64,000 nt of DNA from Paragyromitra xinjiangensis (lineage: Eukaryota; Ascomycota; Pezizomycetes; Pezizales; Discinaceae): NCBI GenBank assembly GCA_038503065.1, contig JBCAMK010000012.1, forward strand, positions 1 to 64,000. The letters run 5' to 3'. The notes beneath the pieces were generated by a model. That model was given only the letters and a program-made list of their open reading frames with translations. It was not told where the DNA came from and did not search any database. This document shows, one piece after another, positions 45,906 through 58,500 of the stretch. The position numbers were made by a program, and so were the translations under genes. The stretch's first letter is position 1, and each line of letters starts with the position of its first letter.

Positions 45906-48855
45906 AATATCCGGAATGTGCAAAGAACTAAGATATATAGAATAATAAAAGAAAGAGAATTGAGGCATCTAACCAGAAAGATGTTGCGTCTGGAGAGGTG
46001 AGCGAGATAGCCTTTTGTTTGGGGAGCTCTTATGCTAGGGACGATGAGCGATCCTAAATTTCAATACCTTCAGCTTCAGCACTCGGAGACTCCGGTAAGA
46101 TTAGAACAGTACACTATTTTCCACATAGGAATTAACCAATGCGTAAATCGGTGGCACCAACGAACACAAGGTTCAGCTCTCGGTCTTTCCGACTTCGAAC
46201 GATTGTGCAGTGTCTTGAAGCACCTAGACTTGATGTTTAGCTAGTGTGGCGTCTAATTCCGCTCGACGTGCGCAACATATATCTCCTCTAGTGAACAATG
46301 GTTAGGGGTAGGAATTCTTCATCCAGCAGAACTGAGGTTCATACAGGGATTAAGTGAAGTAGTTAAGACATATCGATGTCGGACGCCGTCCAACAGCTAT
46401 ATCAGTCGAGATATCAGGCGATACAGCTGCAGACATCTCTAGCAGCTACCGGAGTACACGATCCTGAGCGGAGGCAGACCAAGCAGCTTCAGCTTCTAGG
46501 TTGCAGTAAATACATGGAATAGGTATAGCGCGTGCAACCTTAGACCTAGACCACCTTCCGTGGGCCGATATTCCAACACCCACAACGAGCGAAATCTCTC
46601 AAGAAAAGCTAAATAGTCTAGGGTCATAGTATCAAAACTCGTTAGCTTTTTATAGGGCAGGGCAAGCAGTGGTTGCAGCGGAATAAAACTTCAATTTTGG
46701 CTGTAAAAAGTGCTAAATGGAACGTTCTAGAAGGTGCTGTGGGCATGATAAGATGTACGCAGGGAGAACCCATATCATATTTCTCTCTTGAGGGCAAATT
46801 AATGCAAAAGGCCAAATTGAGCGCATTATTTGAATAAGAAAATCTTCAAGAATAATTGGTGGTGAAGATATCAAATGTGAAAAGTTTTGGTAGGAGAGAG
46901 AGGCTGATTTTGGCGAGGCTATTGTAAGACAGAGGCGTTCCACACACAAAAATGATTGGTCGAGGTTTAAGCCTACATGCGCCATACATTTCCCTTCGGG
47001 CCATGAATAAGGACGCAGTACCTAGCTAGAATTTGACAATACTGAGCTGCATGTATTTTTTAGTAGCAGCAAGATATGAAAGCTGAGAGGTTTTGTACTA
47101 GGTGCCCTGCGGTGAGACTACCCGGTTATCATTCCAGCCATGGCTAGAGTAAATTATTCCTGCATCTTCCAGGGTAACCAAATTAGTTGCGTTATAACGT
47201 GATTTGCATTACTTGATCTCCATTACTTGATCGTGCTCAGCTATAGTGGTATTATAGGATTTTATAGGAGACAAACGAAAAGTTAGTAGCTCTAGCGCAA
47301 GCTACACGTACACCCTCTTCGTAAATACCTATGCTGGATAGATCCAGTCAAATCCATATGAATTCTGGGTCCACATCGTGCACTATTTAATCATAGTCTT
47401 CCAAGCACGTACAGGGCCCGACTCTGCATTTATCTCGGAGACACCACCAAACGACTTCATTCAGCCAACAAACTAAGGCCTCTTTGCAATTGGGCGACAC
47501 TTCGCTAGATCCAAACCACCAGAGGCAAACATAACTACATGGGGATAATGGCCCCATATTCTCACTTGGGTAGATCCTGTCATCCCGCTTTCCTATTATA
47601 CACATCAATCAATAGGGATATATGCTAACAGCCGTGATCAAGTAATTAAAGCTTCAGCGTTCAACACGTGTTCCAACACTAATTTGATAAAGGCAGAAAT
47701 GGCACTACGAGCAATGTCTCCCTCATATACTGAAGGATGTGTTTAAGCTACCCCGCTATTTCATTTACTCTTACTGCCGTCCACACATAAGAACGTTAAC
47801 CTCACCTCACCGATAACCGACTTTGTTTCCTTCGTGGACATGAGTATGGATACAGGTGTCGTTGCTTAGTCATGTAATACGGTGAGATGAACAGACCCTA
47901 ATTATAAGACAACCACAAGAGATATTTCGTAGTAATTAATCAAGAACGATATCAAAGTAAGCAGAGAGGAGCTCTCTAAGTCTAAACTGTTTGGGCAGCA
48001 ACGGGGCTGTATGTTTTGTGTATGCATGGAGTATCACTCATTGCATGACTAAGCGGCTGCACCTGTATGGGCTCATTCAGATGCCTCTTTCACATCTTAA
48101 TACGTCGACCTTGATGTTAATTTAGTAGGAAGATTGAAGGTAATAGACTGGTGGCTCGGCCACTTAATCCGGCACACAAACACCAGACAAGCGATCATTG
48201 AACTAATCGTGCTGATTGCCTAGACTTGCTACACCACTGTTGCTATATCATAGCCGAAATAAATTTTCAAGGGCGAGTGGGCAATTGATGGATACCAAGA
48301 TTCAATCCCCAAACCGTAAGGATCTTCTCGAGAGATGGTGACTACCTATCGATGTCTAGAGTATAAAATTCTCGAAAAAGTAAATTCATGTCGATCTTGC
48401 TTTTGCCCAATTGAAGGACAACAAAGAACGCATTCCAAGCCGAACCAAGTGGAGGCGCTAAACAAAGCCTAAGCTATGAGGATCGCCATGATCTGCACTT
48501 TCTTTCAACACTCCAGCACAAAGCCCTTTGGATAATGCGGTAGCAGGGGACTAGAGATCCATTCTCTCTTACGCCAACCGTTATCAAACTGTCTGAAGCT
48601 GATGACCGCGCGGCATCACACATCATCCCTCTGCCCTATTATGCAGCTCTGCCTCGATTGGGAAAACTTACCACACTTCCATGAGTCTTAGGTGGCACAA
48701 CAGTAAGGCATGTTGAGATGGGCGTATCAAGGTTTAGGACATAAAACATATCTTATTTTACATTCTTGAATTGTAAGTAGAACAGTTTAGTTAAATCCGC
48801 AGACCACCCGTCTGTCTTCGTAAAAAGACCACCAGGCCACAGCACCGAAGTGACC
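45906..48855. other. intergenic
   Basis: A 47-codon frame starting at ATG near 46377 is Gln-rich (DAVQQLYQSRYQAIQLQ) but isolated. A CATTACTTGATC unit occurs twice near 47200-47235, with a complement near 47640. No gene is called. Confidence 0.4.
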
Positions 48856-50566
48856 ATGAAGGGCTATATCACCTTGTTCTCCGTCCCCGCAGCTGTTGGC
48901 ATTTTATCTATTCTATTCTCCAAAGGCTATCTCGACCTATTTTCTCAAACAGATCCAATCATCACGGAGCTCGGTTCACTTCTTTCACCCGAAGCAAAAA
49001 TCATCCTACCGACCGAGAATGCCACCCTATTCTCGGGGCTAGCGGGTCGATTCATCCAGGTCTTTGAACCAGATATCACCGCTGTTGTAAAAGTTGGCAC
49101 AGAAGCCGATGTTCCTATCATCGTAAGCGAATTACAGCTTTTTCGAGAAGGCCTCTCTAACATCCATCATAGATCAAGTATGCCAAAAGAAAAGGCCGTA
49201 CCATTCTCGCGGCGAACGCTCGTCACGGCTGGGCAACCTCACTGAGAAGCATCCACGATGCGATCCTGATTGATATCAATACTCTCGCTACCATCAACAT
49301 TGATGCCTCCGCAAATACTGTAACTCTTGGGGGAGGTGTTATCACCGGGGATGTAGTTGCTGCCTTACAGGCTGCTAAGAAGGAAACGTGTGAGTACGCT
49401 TATACACTCCGCAAGAACTACAGCTAACACCTCAAAGCCACCGGAATCTGTAACTGTGTTGGGTTTCTCGGTGCGGCCCTCGGAGGCGGTCACGGACGAC
49501 TTCAAGGTCTCCACGGACTCATCGCCGACAACCTCGTTTCCGCCCGAGTTGCTTTAGCTAACGGGGAGTTAATCACGGTTTCAAGAGATTCACATCCAGA
49601 TCTGTTTTGGGGACTTCGGGGCGCTGGCCACAACTTTGGAATCGTGACGGAAGCAGTGTATAAGGTCTACGATCAGACCAACGGAGGATTTCAATTCAAC
49701 GCAGACATCACCTATGCATCCGACCAGCTCGAGACATTATTTGCTGCGATTAACGAGTTTAACAAGATCAAGCAACCTGCCGAGACGAGCATAGCGGTCA
49801 TATTTCTACCGCAGCCACCCAATAAGGTCCCACAATCTCATTCCTACTCTTCTCACCCTACTAATTTTCCAACAGTCCCTTATCCTCCTCAGCTACGTCT
49901 CTTCCGCCCCCAACGCAACGGCAATTTCCCAACTGAACAGTGCCTTCGGCCATATCCCACATCTCACACGCTTCGAGTCTGCGATGCCATGGGAGAAAGT
50001 AAACGGCGACGCAGCATTCGGTCTAGGAAAAGCAGCATGCGTTAGCCCAGACCGAAAAAATGCATTCGGCGCTTCCCTGCTACACTACGACATCCCCACG
50101 ATCCGCACGTTGTATGACCAACACGGGGAATTTGTAAACAGCAACCCGGGAGCAAGCGGGAGTATCTTGATGTTTGAGACGTACGCTACTCAAGCAGTTC
50201 AGGCTGTTGATAAGGCGGAGACAGCGTATCCTCATCGCGATGAGAGGCATATAGCGTAGCGTTCCACCTCGCTGGTGTTCTTGTGGGATAGCTGCTGATA
50301 TGGGGTACAGACTACTTATTGCAGGCTACACGGATGCATCATTAGACGCCACAGCAGCAGCATGGTTTGGAAAAGCCACGGATCTGTTGCATTCCACTGG
50401 TGGGTTTGAAAAGCCAGCGGTGTACCTGAATTATGCTCAAGGGACGGAGGGATTCGGCGCGTTGTACGGGCATGAAGAATGGCGACAGGAAAAGCTGAAA
50501 GGGCTGAAGAGGAAGTATGATCCTGATGGCATGTTCAACGGATATCATCCAATCCCCAGAGACTGA
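48856..50566 (+). pseudogene. BBE-type FAD-linked oxidoreductase, damaged near 3' end
   Basis: Exons are 48856-49122, 49173-49389, 49438-49826 and 49876-50259 (ending in TAG), giving 418 aa. A hydrophobic N-terminal segment (VPAAVGILSILF) suggests a secreted or membrane-anchored enzyme. The FAD_binding_4 domain retains NARHGW with the His, and GICNCVGFLGAALGGGHG with the Cys, that bind FAD covalently in berberine-bridge/GOOX-type oxidases. The conserved C-terminus (NYAQGTEGFGALYG, YDPDGMFNGYHP) lies downstream at 50330-50566. It is cut off by the TAG at 50257, which is followed at once by the expected FHLAGVLVG in another frame and a lost intron donor. It is therefore either a recent pseudogene or a truncated enzyme. 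The intron-3 donor GTCCCA is also unusual. Confidence 0.8.
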
Positions 50567-50569
50567 GTG

Positions 50570-51060
50570 GTGGAGGGACGGTAGACGTTCTGAGGAGGGG
50601 ATTAAACACTGTGGCATAAAGTAAGGTTATCGATAAGGCTGAGTGAGGATGGGTTAGGGTTTTGAGTTCTGCAGGGGCAGCCAATCAAAAGCCGGCAGGG
50701 ACTGACAAACCAGGTTCGTCAGGCATAAACGCATATTGTAACCTATTCCCGATCTAAGCCTCAGGAATCAGCCGTGAGAAGGCTCAAGATACATAGAAGC
50801 ATGAGAAACTCGTCCTCATTATTTTTCTGGACCTTTCCCTTTTCCCGAGATCTCTTGCTACGTTATCGTGCCACGTGATAGACTTCCTAGCAGCGAATCT
50901 CGGTTAAAATATCAACGACCAACCACGAGATACGTATCATACAGAGATAGTTTCCCAAATTCAAAGGGTTTTGGGCATTTAGGAAGATGAGGTATGACCG
51001 AATGGAAGAAATCGCGTAAATTTGGTTGTTGGTGTAGCGATGTTTTGAGTTGGCAGTGTA
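50570..51060. other. intergenic
   Basis: No gene or repeat was recognised between the oxidase pseudogene and the MITE. Confidence 0.4.
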
Positions 51061-51286
51061 TACTTCGGGGGGGAAGTCCGTCACCAGGTGGCCGTGCTGG
51101 CAGTGCGAAACTTGACCGCCAACTCAAGTCAAGACTTAAAATTTTACAGCAACCTTACAGAAAGTAGAGAAATTAAGGGTTACTTAACGAAAGAAGAGCC
51201 CCAGAGCCCCAGAGCATTGAGGGTGAAGGGAAGAACCGCCGCTAGCACCGCCACCTGGTGGCAGACTTTCCCCTACACCCGCGGTA
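51061..51286. mobile_element. MITE family C, copy 2
   Basis: About 226 bp, strongly similar over most of its length to 4824-5055 in the same orientation. Shared blocks are GTGGCCGTGCTGGC, CTTGACCGCCAACTCA, CTTAACGAAAGAAGAGCCCC and CGCTAGCACCGCCACCTGGTG (last given in parts in the source). Confidence 0.85.
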
Positions 51287-52521
51287 CATGCCTGCTGAGG
51301 ATTGCGAAATCTTAAACTCTCACTCGGTATTCTCTTTCACATGGATACGCGTGAAAGAGAACGCGGGTGCTATTAACAAGAAAAACACACAACCAAGCGA
51401 ACCTACGGACAGCCCTTGGGGGTATCGTGGGGCGGGGCATCATGCAGCAGGAGCGTCGCAGGATGAAATACCCAAGGTCCCTCGGAAACAGTGGCGTAAA
51501 CTTGTAACCCTGCTTCACGGGTGATCATACAACTTACTGTCAAGCATTATTTCAGCCGCAGATAACAAGAAGGCGATAGAGTAAAGTACGTGTAGGTTTT
51601 ATGTGCCTGCGAGGCGGGTATGCAAGGGCGGGGCGGATGAGGCGCATAGAGTAGCAGGTACAGCTGGCGGATGCGGCGTGTCAAACACGTCGCTCGTTCC
51701 CTATTGCAAAGTCGAGGTAGCCCGATGCGGGTTAGTCTGGCGCCTGGACGCGGCGCAATCGATCTCGGCGCGGGTCCCTGCTTTGTGGGCCTTCTTTTCT
51801 TAAATAGACAGCGCTTCGGTGATTTAGGGACGGCCAATACGTATACTAGATGTCCATTACTCAGATAGCCTACCTTACAGAGCTGGAATGAACGAGGCTT
51901 GGGTCATTGTCGTCGTAGGGGAAGTCTTTGTGCCTCCCCCTCTCTTTAACTCTCTCACTATTCTCATGATTGTCTGTAGATCGCAAGCTTGATCATGCCA
52001 TGAACCCCTGATCTTCAGCTACTTCATGGAATTTTGTCATGGGGCAGGGTAAGACTAGGCGCCAGTGGGCAGTTTTCATTATTTTCTTGTTGGAAGTTAT
52101 CGTTATTGGCCATTATTACCAACACGTCAATAGTTCTAGCTTGTTTGCTTTCCTTAAACGGCAAGGCAAGGCTACTGCTACATGGATCAATCTCGCATGT
52201 ATTGGCCCTATTGAGGTTTAGCCAATGGTAAGGATGGTATTCCGCAACCTTAGCTGCGCCCTCCGCATAGTTACAGAAATGTGGATGCCTGAACTATATG
52301 TCACTCTATGAGCCATAAAATACCACTGTCCCATGCGTTCGTTCTACAATACCACATTCAGAACTACTTGTATACAATCTCTCCTCTTTATCCCAAGTCG
52401 TCTTGTGTAAGCACCTAGATTTCTCTGTTTAAACCTCTAAAACTTGCTTTTTTGATTGATAGATATTCGACGAGTCTGATATTGTTTGCTGCGAAAAACT
52501 CCGAGAAAACCGCATATTAAT
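51287..52521. other. intergenic upstream of the DUF3638 gene
   Basis: The part 51600-51800 is GC-rich with overlapping frames on both strands, none convincing. The part immediately before 52522 presumably contains the promoter of the DUF3638 gene. Confidence 0.4.
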
Positions 52522-55500
52522 ATGCAAAAATTCAAAGGTTAATAGGCTCTTTTTGAAACCAATATGTTCTTGGAAATAACGATTTGTAGATTCAATTAAG
52601 TCGAATGAGTTGGATTTCATCATCAATCATGTTTTCCTCCCGCCAAAATTGCCACACAAAGCAGATGATGAAGTTACTCTTGCAAATATGAATCTTGCAC
52701 TCTTGAGTCTCCTCCACGAGAGTGCAATCGAATATCAACACGGGTTGGTAGGGGAAAGTAGCGAGCAATGGGCAACTGTTATCAAGATGTTATCAAACCT
52801 TTGCAAGCTCCAAGGTGGATCAAGTTTGTCCGAATCAGATCTCAGCACCACAATCGGCTACATGAGCCCAGGAGGTACGTAACGATGCCATTAATCTCCG
52901 GTCTATGCCTATTTCTAATATTTGGCCCGTATAGATGTCCTCACGCTCCATATCGCGGCCCAAAACGCCGGTATCGTGCTCCACCACCTCGAAACAGAAA
53001 TGCTTTTCCTCTCATTCGAAGCTTCCCCAACAACCGCAGCAGTTATGGGCAATTCCGGCAAGCTTCTATGCTCTTACCCAGGCCCAGCAATTGCAGTTCC
53101 CCTCTCTAAAGCCAAAGACCCCACCTTCCGAAAAGAGTTCTCAATCTTTGCCGAACAAATGAACCACACTGTACTCCAAGACGCTCTTTCGGTCTCTAAG
53201 AAAGCAGGAATGGGAATGCCCGAGGAAAGAGACTCAGCCCATCCCAGATTTGTCACTGAAATGCTTACGGGGATCCTGCGCGCCATTGGAAGACCGGCTG
53301 ATTTCAGCCGTTTTCAGAAGAGGATAGCAGATGAGATTTGCTGGGATAATGCAAAGCTGCCGTGGCGGCGATCTCCTCTTTGGCTGGTCGTTAGAGTTGC
53401 GTTACAGATCGCACTGAAGAACTCGATCGAGTATAAATCGTTTATGGTTTTCTTCCTCGCGGATATTTTGGAGATTGCTTTAAAGAAGGAGCTGAGTAGC
53501 GATTTGTTATTTATTATGAATACGAAACTCAGTCGTCGAGCGTACAAGATCGATATTCCTCAGTTTGTTCTAAACAAAGCGACTGGGGTAACGACCACGA
53601 ATAATAAGTGTCTGAACGATAGATGGACACAGATACAGGAGCAGAACTCAAAATCGCTTGGCTGGGCCCCCGAAGGACTTTCCTTTGAGATGGATTCACA
53701 TCTCTCATTATCAAATAGTAGACAGTATCTCACGGCGGTGATAGATCGGGAACCCACGAACCCAGAGAAGTCCAAATTTACGGCTAGCCACCCACCACGC
53801 AATCAGATCACAGGGGCCCCAAAGAAACTTCCAGTCCGAAACCTTGTGGATGCTTCCAAGAATGAAATCTATACCCTCCTGGCAGATTTTGAAGTTTGGG
53901 TCCAAGAGAACCTTGATCTTTGGGTCGAAGGCAACATTCATCGCGAAGAAGCATCTCGGGAGCTTTCAGAGTGGATTAACGATTATTCGAAAACTGCGAA
54001 ATCAACCTACATTTCTAATCCCGAGGATATGTCAATTATGTTGTTGACGACTTATGAACTCTGGGTAGCGATGGATAAGGTGGTGGTGAATCATTACCCG
54101 TTGTTATTGGAGTATTCTCCGGAGCTTCTGGGGTCAGATAAACTTTTCGAGCCTCTCCTCCTTCCAAGATATCAGCAAATGGAACGCCTGCATCGAGTTG
54201 AGGCATATTTGGAGCAACGACGCATAAGGGCCGGCTCATATAATACGTCAGTATTCTCCAAGAGCTTAGACAGTAGTTGTTTCGCCGTGCGTTACTTCAA
54301 ACAGTCAGCCACTCACAAGAAGCTTGAAAAGAGGATTCAAGATGAGGCGGAAAGAGGGAAGCAAAGGAAGATCGAAGAGCTCCATAGGAAAAGAGAAGAG
54401 TATGATAACCTGATGTCCAGTGCTCGCGCTCTGTCATGCACTCGGTATCAAGATTATAGAGGCCACTACCGACATCCGCGTTGCACAAAATGCAATAACA
54501 AAAAGAAAGCGGATAAGATGAGGATAGAGGTTTATGAATGGCCGCTTCCAAAAGACCACACCCAAAGAATGGGTGTTGTCTTCGAGCTTGAATGCCCTTT
54601 GGGATTTTCTATATGGCGAGATACGACTTACAAAATCCTCGTCGACATCTGCACTCCTGTCCAGTCCGGTGACCAAGGTTCTGGAAAACCATTCGAACAA
54701 CTCTGGAGCTATAACGGACTAAGTCAGTACTACCAGTCGAAGGATAAACGTCTGGCATGGTCGTCAAAAACGAAATCGTTTTTAAGATCACACTACAGTG
54801 ATCGTTCCTTTCCAACTTCAGTCGATACAATCTGTGTCGACAATGCTCTGCAATACAGGTTATTCGACACCGGTACGTCAAAATGGACCAAGCACTGTTT
54901 TGGAAGGTTCGACGTACGAGCGTTCTGCACTTTTCCACTTCCAGAAGGCCCATACCGAGTGTTACAGTATGTAGTCGATGGTACTTCTCACACCTCAAAC
55001 GAAATCATTGCGAACCAAAAAGACTGCCCGGTTGAGCTCTCCCTTCACGAGTACGATTCTTTTTGTACATTGCGGGCAGGACATCGGCTTCAGTGGCTGA
55101 ATATCGCCCGGGAGCTAAGGGCGAACACTCTAACTTTCAGCGATGAAGCTGTGAACGTATTGCTCATGCAGGCAGGGTGGCAAGCCGGGCCATCTGATTC
55201 GTCGACCATCTACAGGGAATCTCATATAGATCTCAATAGACGTGAATTCGGAGAAACACTTCTAAGGGAGCTGGAACGTATGTTAACTAGTATCGAAGCT
55301 AATTGGCTGGAAAGCATATCGGCCAAAATCTTGATACAGCTCACGGCTCGTCTCTTGTCTGCCAACAAGCATGATAGTATCACGAAAGGTGCTGTTTCGC
55401 TACTGCGCAGATCCCGCGGTGTAACATTAAACTGGACTCGCCAATTGGCTAAAAAGCTACAGGACTGTGAGGTTGAGGAGGATATAGGAGATTTGCAGCT

Positions 55501-58500
55501 CCGTGTTCTACAAATGGCTGCTATTTGTCGGGCAACATACGACGTCGACGACCTAGATCATCTTGGGAGACTTTTGAACTCGGGTGAGGATGTTGCGACT
55601 CTTATCGAATGCGCTACTATTGTACACGATAACACGCCAGCGGATACCGGTAAGCTCTCTCGATCAGTTTGCCATCTCTTAGATAGAGACCGTAGGTTGT
55701 CGTATACAATCGAGCGCTATCTTAAGAGGCAGGTACCCCGACAGTTTATAGGCGAAGGCCTGAACAAAAGTATCCGAAAGGCGTACAGCATGTCAGGATC
55801 TTCATGGGATAGTCTGCCTGAGGCTAGAGATAGGTGGATGATGGCAGGAAGAGATGGAAGCAAAGAGCAAAAACTATATTTTAATCTGCTTAGTGGTCAG
55901 TTTCTTGTCGATGGATCACCGGTTGGAAGGATGCCGCCGGATTTTGTGTTGCATGCGACTTATAAACGACTGTTTAATGAGGTATATACTCTTATAGCCC
56001 TGCTTGGAACAGTTTGCTAACTTATCACTCATTCTAGAAAATTTTGGATGTGCTTCCGTCGGATATGCTTGGAATGCGTTACCAGACCCAACATAAAATC
56101 TCTGACTATCAGGTATGTTACCCTTTTCAAAGATTCCATCGAAAAGTAGAGAGAACATATCTTGTGCTTCGTCTCTATATCTATTATATCCGACCAAAGT
56201 ACCTTTGGAAGCATAAACTTTGCGCGATGAGGAATCCTGCTTCTGACAATACTACAGGTCCATTTCACCATGCTTGGGCAGGAACTTGTGATCAGAGCAC
56301 GTGTACCAGGGAATGCCGACGTATACGAGTTTATCCCACATACTAAACTATCGGGCGACTTCCCCCGACATCTTGTCGATGATTACGCACATTGGCTGCA
56401 CATTAGAAGCAAAACTATCGAATTTCGGCCTATAAATCATCCATGGGTGGCTTCGCCAGAAAACTGGAATGTATCATACTCACAGGCTGGTTCCTCATTT
56501 ATGTACCAGGATGAAGAGCGGATGCTTGATATTCGAAGCCGCACAGCATTAATGATCAGTTCGATTCTTAGCCCAATCGAGGTCCCGGACTGTATTGATA
56601 TAAGATTCCGACACAGAGATGGATCTGGGTCAGTTTTAGTCTACCTGCCCCGGTTAAAATTAGAATTTTTCATCAACGGAAACAAAGGGCTTGAGTGTCG
56701 ACAGTTTCGAGGCGCGATCGTGGATAGGAACCAGAATATAGGCACTCTGAGTGGGCTCGTCAACCGGCTTGTTTTGTGCCAGAATGATATCCGCACCATC
56801 ATCATCCCATACGGCACGGTCAATTACGGGAGCCGCGGGAGCCATGTTACGGTCCAAATTGACCCTGAAAGCTTAACAAAAGAAGTTCGATACTATTCTT
56901 ACACTGTGGACAGCAGACTCGGCCGACTCGTCGGCAATGGTAGCCTAGCGAATCACTTGTATAAGATATATCTTCACGCAGTTACCGCACATTGCCTACC
57001 TGATCCGCTTACTAGTCGCACTGGCACGGAAGAAGCGCTCGATAACCTCCGGTCGGCTGCTACATGGTCCTTTCAAGAGTTACAACTTGATGAAGTCGAA
57101 ATCCTGTGCTTGATAGCATCTCTCACACCAACTCGTGTATATTACCCAGATCACCTTGAAGTGATGCAAACCGTGGGCTGGAGACGGATATCACCAATCA
57201 TGCAACACGATGAATTCGATGCAATCGTGGTGGAGATATTTGCTCATGCAACTAAATTCCATGCTTTTTGGGAAGAGTCCGAACTCGAGGATACTCGACC
57301 CACAGACTATTACAAGTCAAAAAGCAACCTTAAGTTGTTGCGCAGAGCAGCCATCCGGAACGCTACCTACCGTAAAGACGAATTCGGCGGTTCAATATTG
57401 GCAGTTGCTGAAGACACTCTCTATCTGGCGCGAGACTTACAGACCAACGAATCCAAGGAAATGCAAGTTTTTTCAGTTGCTAAAGCAGTTGAATGCTGGC
57501 GCCCGGATATTGATATCACCCAGCAGCTGATGGATGTTCTCGAGAAGTGGCAGAATCTCCAAGGTGTTCATGATGGAAATATTCGACTGGGGTATGATCA
57601 TCGATGGGTCGAACCGGACCTTGCCGCCGTTTGGGGCTCGGTTTATGACGCCTGCCGAAGATGCGAGAGAGACCGCAATGCATATCAGATGATGTTCTTC
57701 TTATCAACCCTAGCATATTCAGGGCGAGTCGAACTATCGGTAGTTGGGTCACTGCTTGCATTTGCAACGATTCCACGGTTTCGAAGCCAAACCCCTCCCC
57801 AATATCCATCCTACAACTTGGCTCACAAATATGCACCAAACGAAACACAGTTGAAGGGCTCCATTGACAACTGCTCAACTTGCTTTGAGTCAAGCCAGGA
57901 AGCGAATTTAAGAGCCCGGAGCAGTGAGTCTGAAGCTGAGCTGTGGCGCCGTCAGAATGCAACATATAGGGAAAATCTAGAGCTTCAGTCGGAGGGATTT
58001 GTTGCAAATCTAATCTTGCAGTGGCCTTGCGCCTCCCCGACTACCCCATATAATATGGATTATCGGCTTCTGAACTCGTCAGAGGCTATGGATGAGGTTA
58101 AACCCAAGTTCAACAGCTGGTATCAGAATAAAGCGTTCCGTGAGCACATCACCGATGTACAGAGTGTGTTGAATTCCATCCACCCAGCGAAGTTGACCAT
58201 TCCAGAGTATGTCTTTCAGTCATGCACAGTCGATGGACATCAGATAAAAGGACGAATCGCATTGGAGAATCTTCTCCGCCGAGATGCACCAAGAACCCCT
58301 AGGCCACCTGCAACATATATGTCCATACCTACAGCACCAATCTCAGCTCGGAGAAATGTAAGGACCTCATCTAATGGTCTAAAGTTGCTCTTGGACGGTT
58401 TCAAGAAAACGCACTCCAAAGAGTTTGAGAAGGTCTATGTCAATAACATGCTCGAAAGCTTGAAAGCGCTTGAAAAGGAGGCACCTTCTGCTGAAATTTC

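Noticed and set aside
51547..51868. Overlapping GC-rich frames on both strands
   Set aside because: All three or more frames are open because of composition; none resembles a protein family.
52605..52640. ATG at 52605 as start of the DUF3638 gene
   Set aside because: It is out of frame with the conserved FIINHVFLPPKLP segment; a tiny upstream exon at 52522 fits the phase better, though tentatively.
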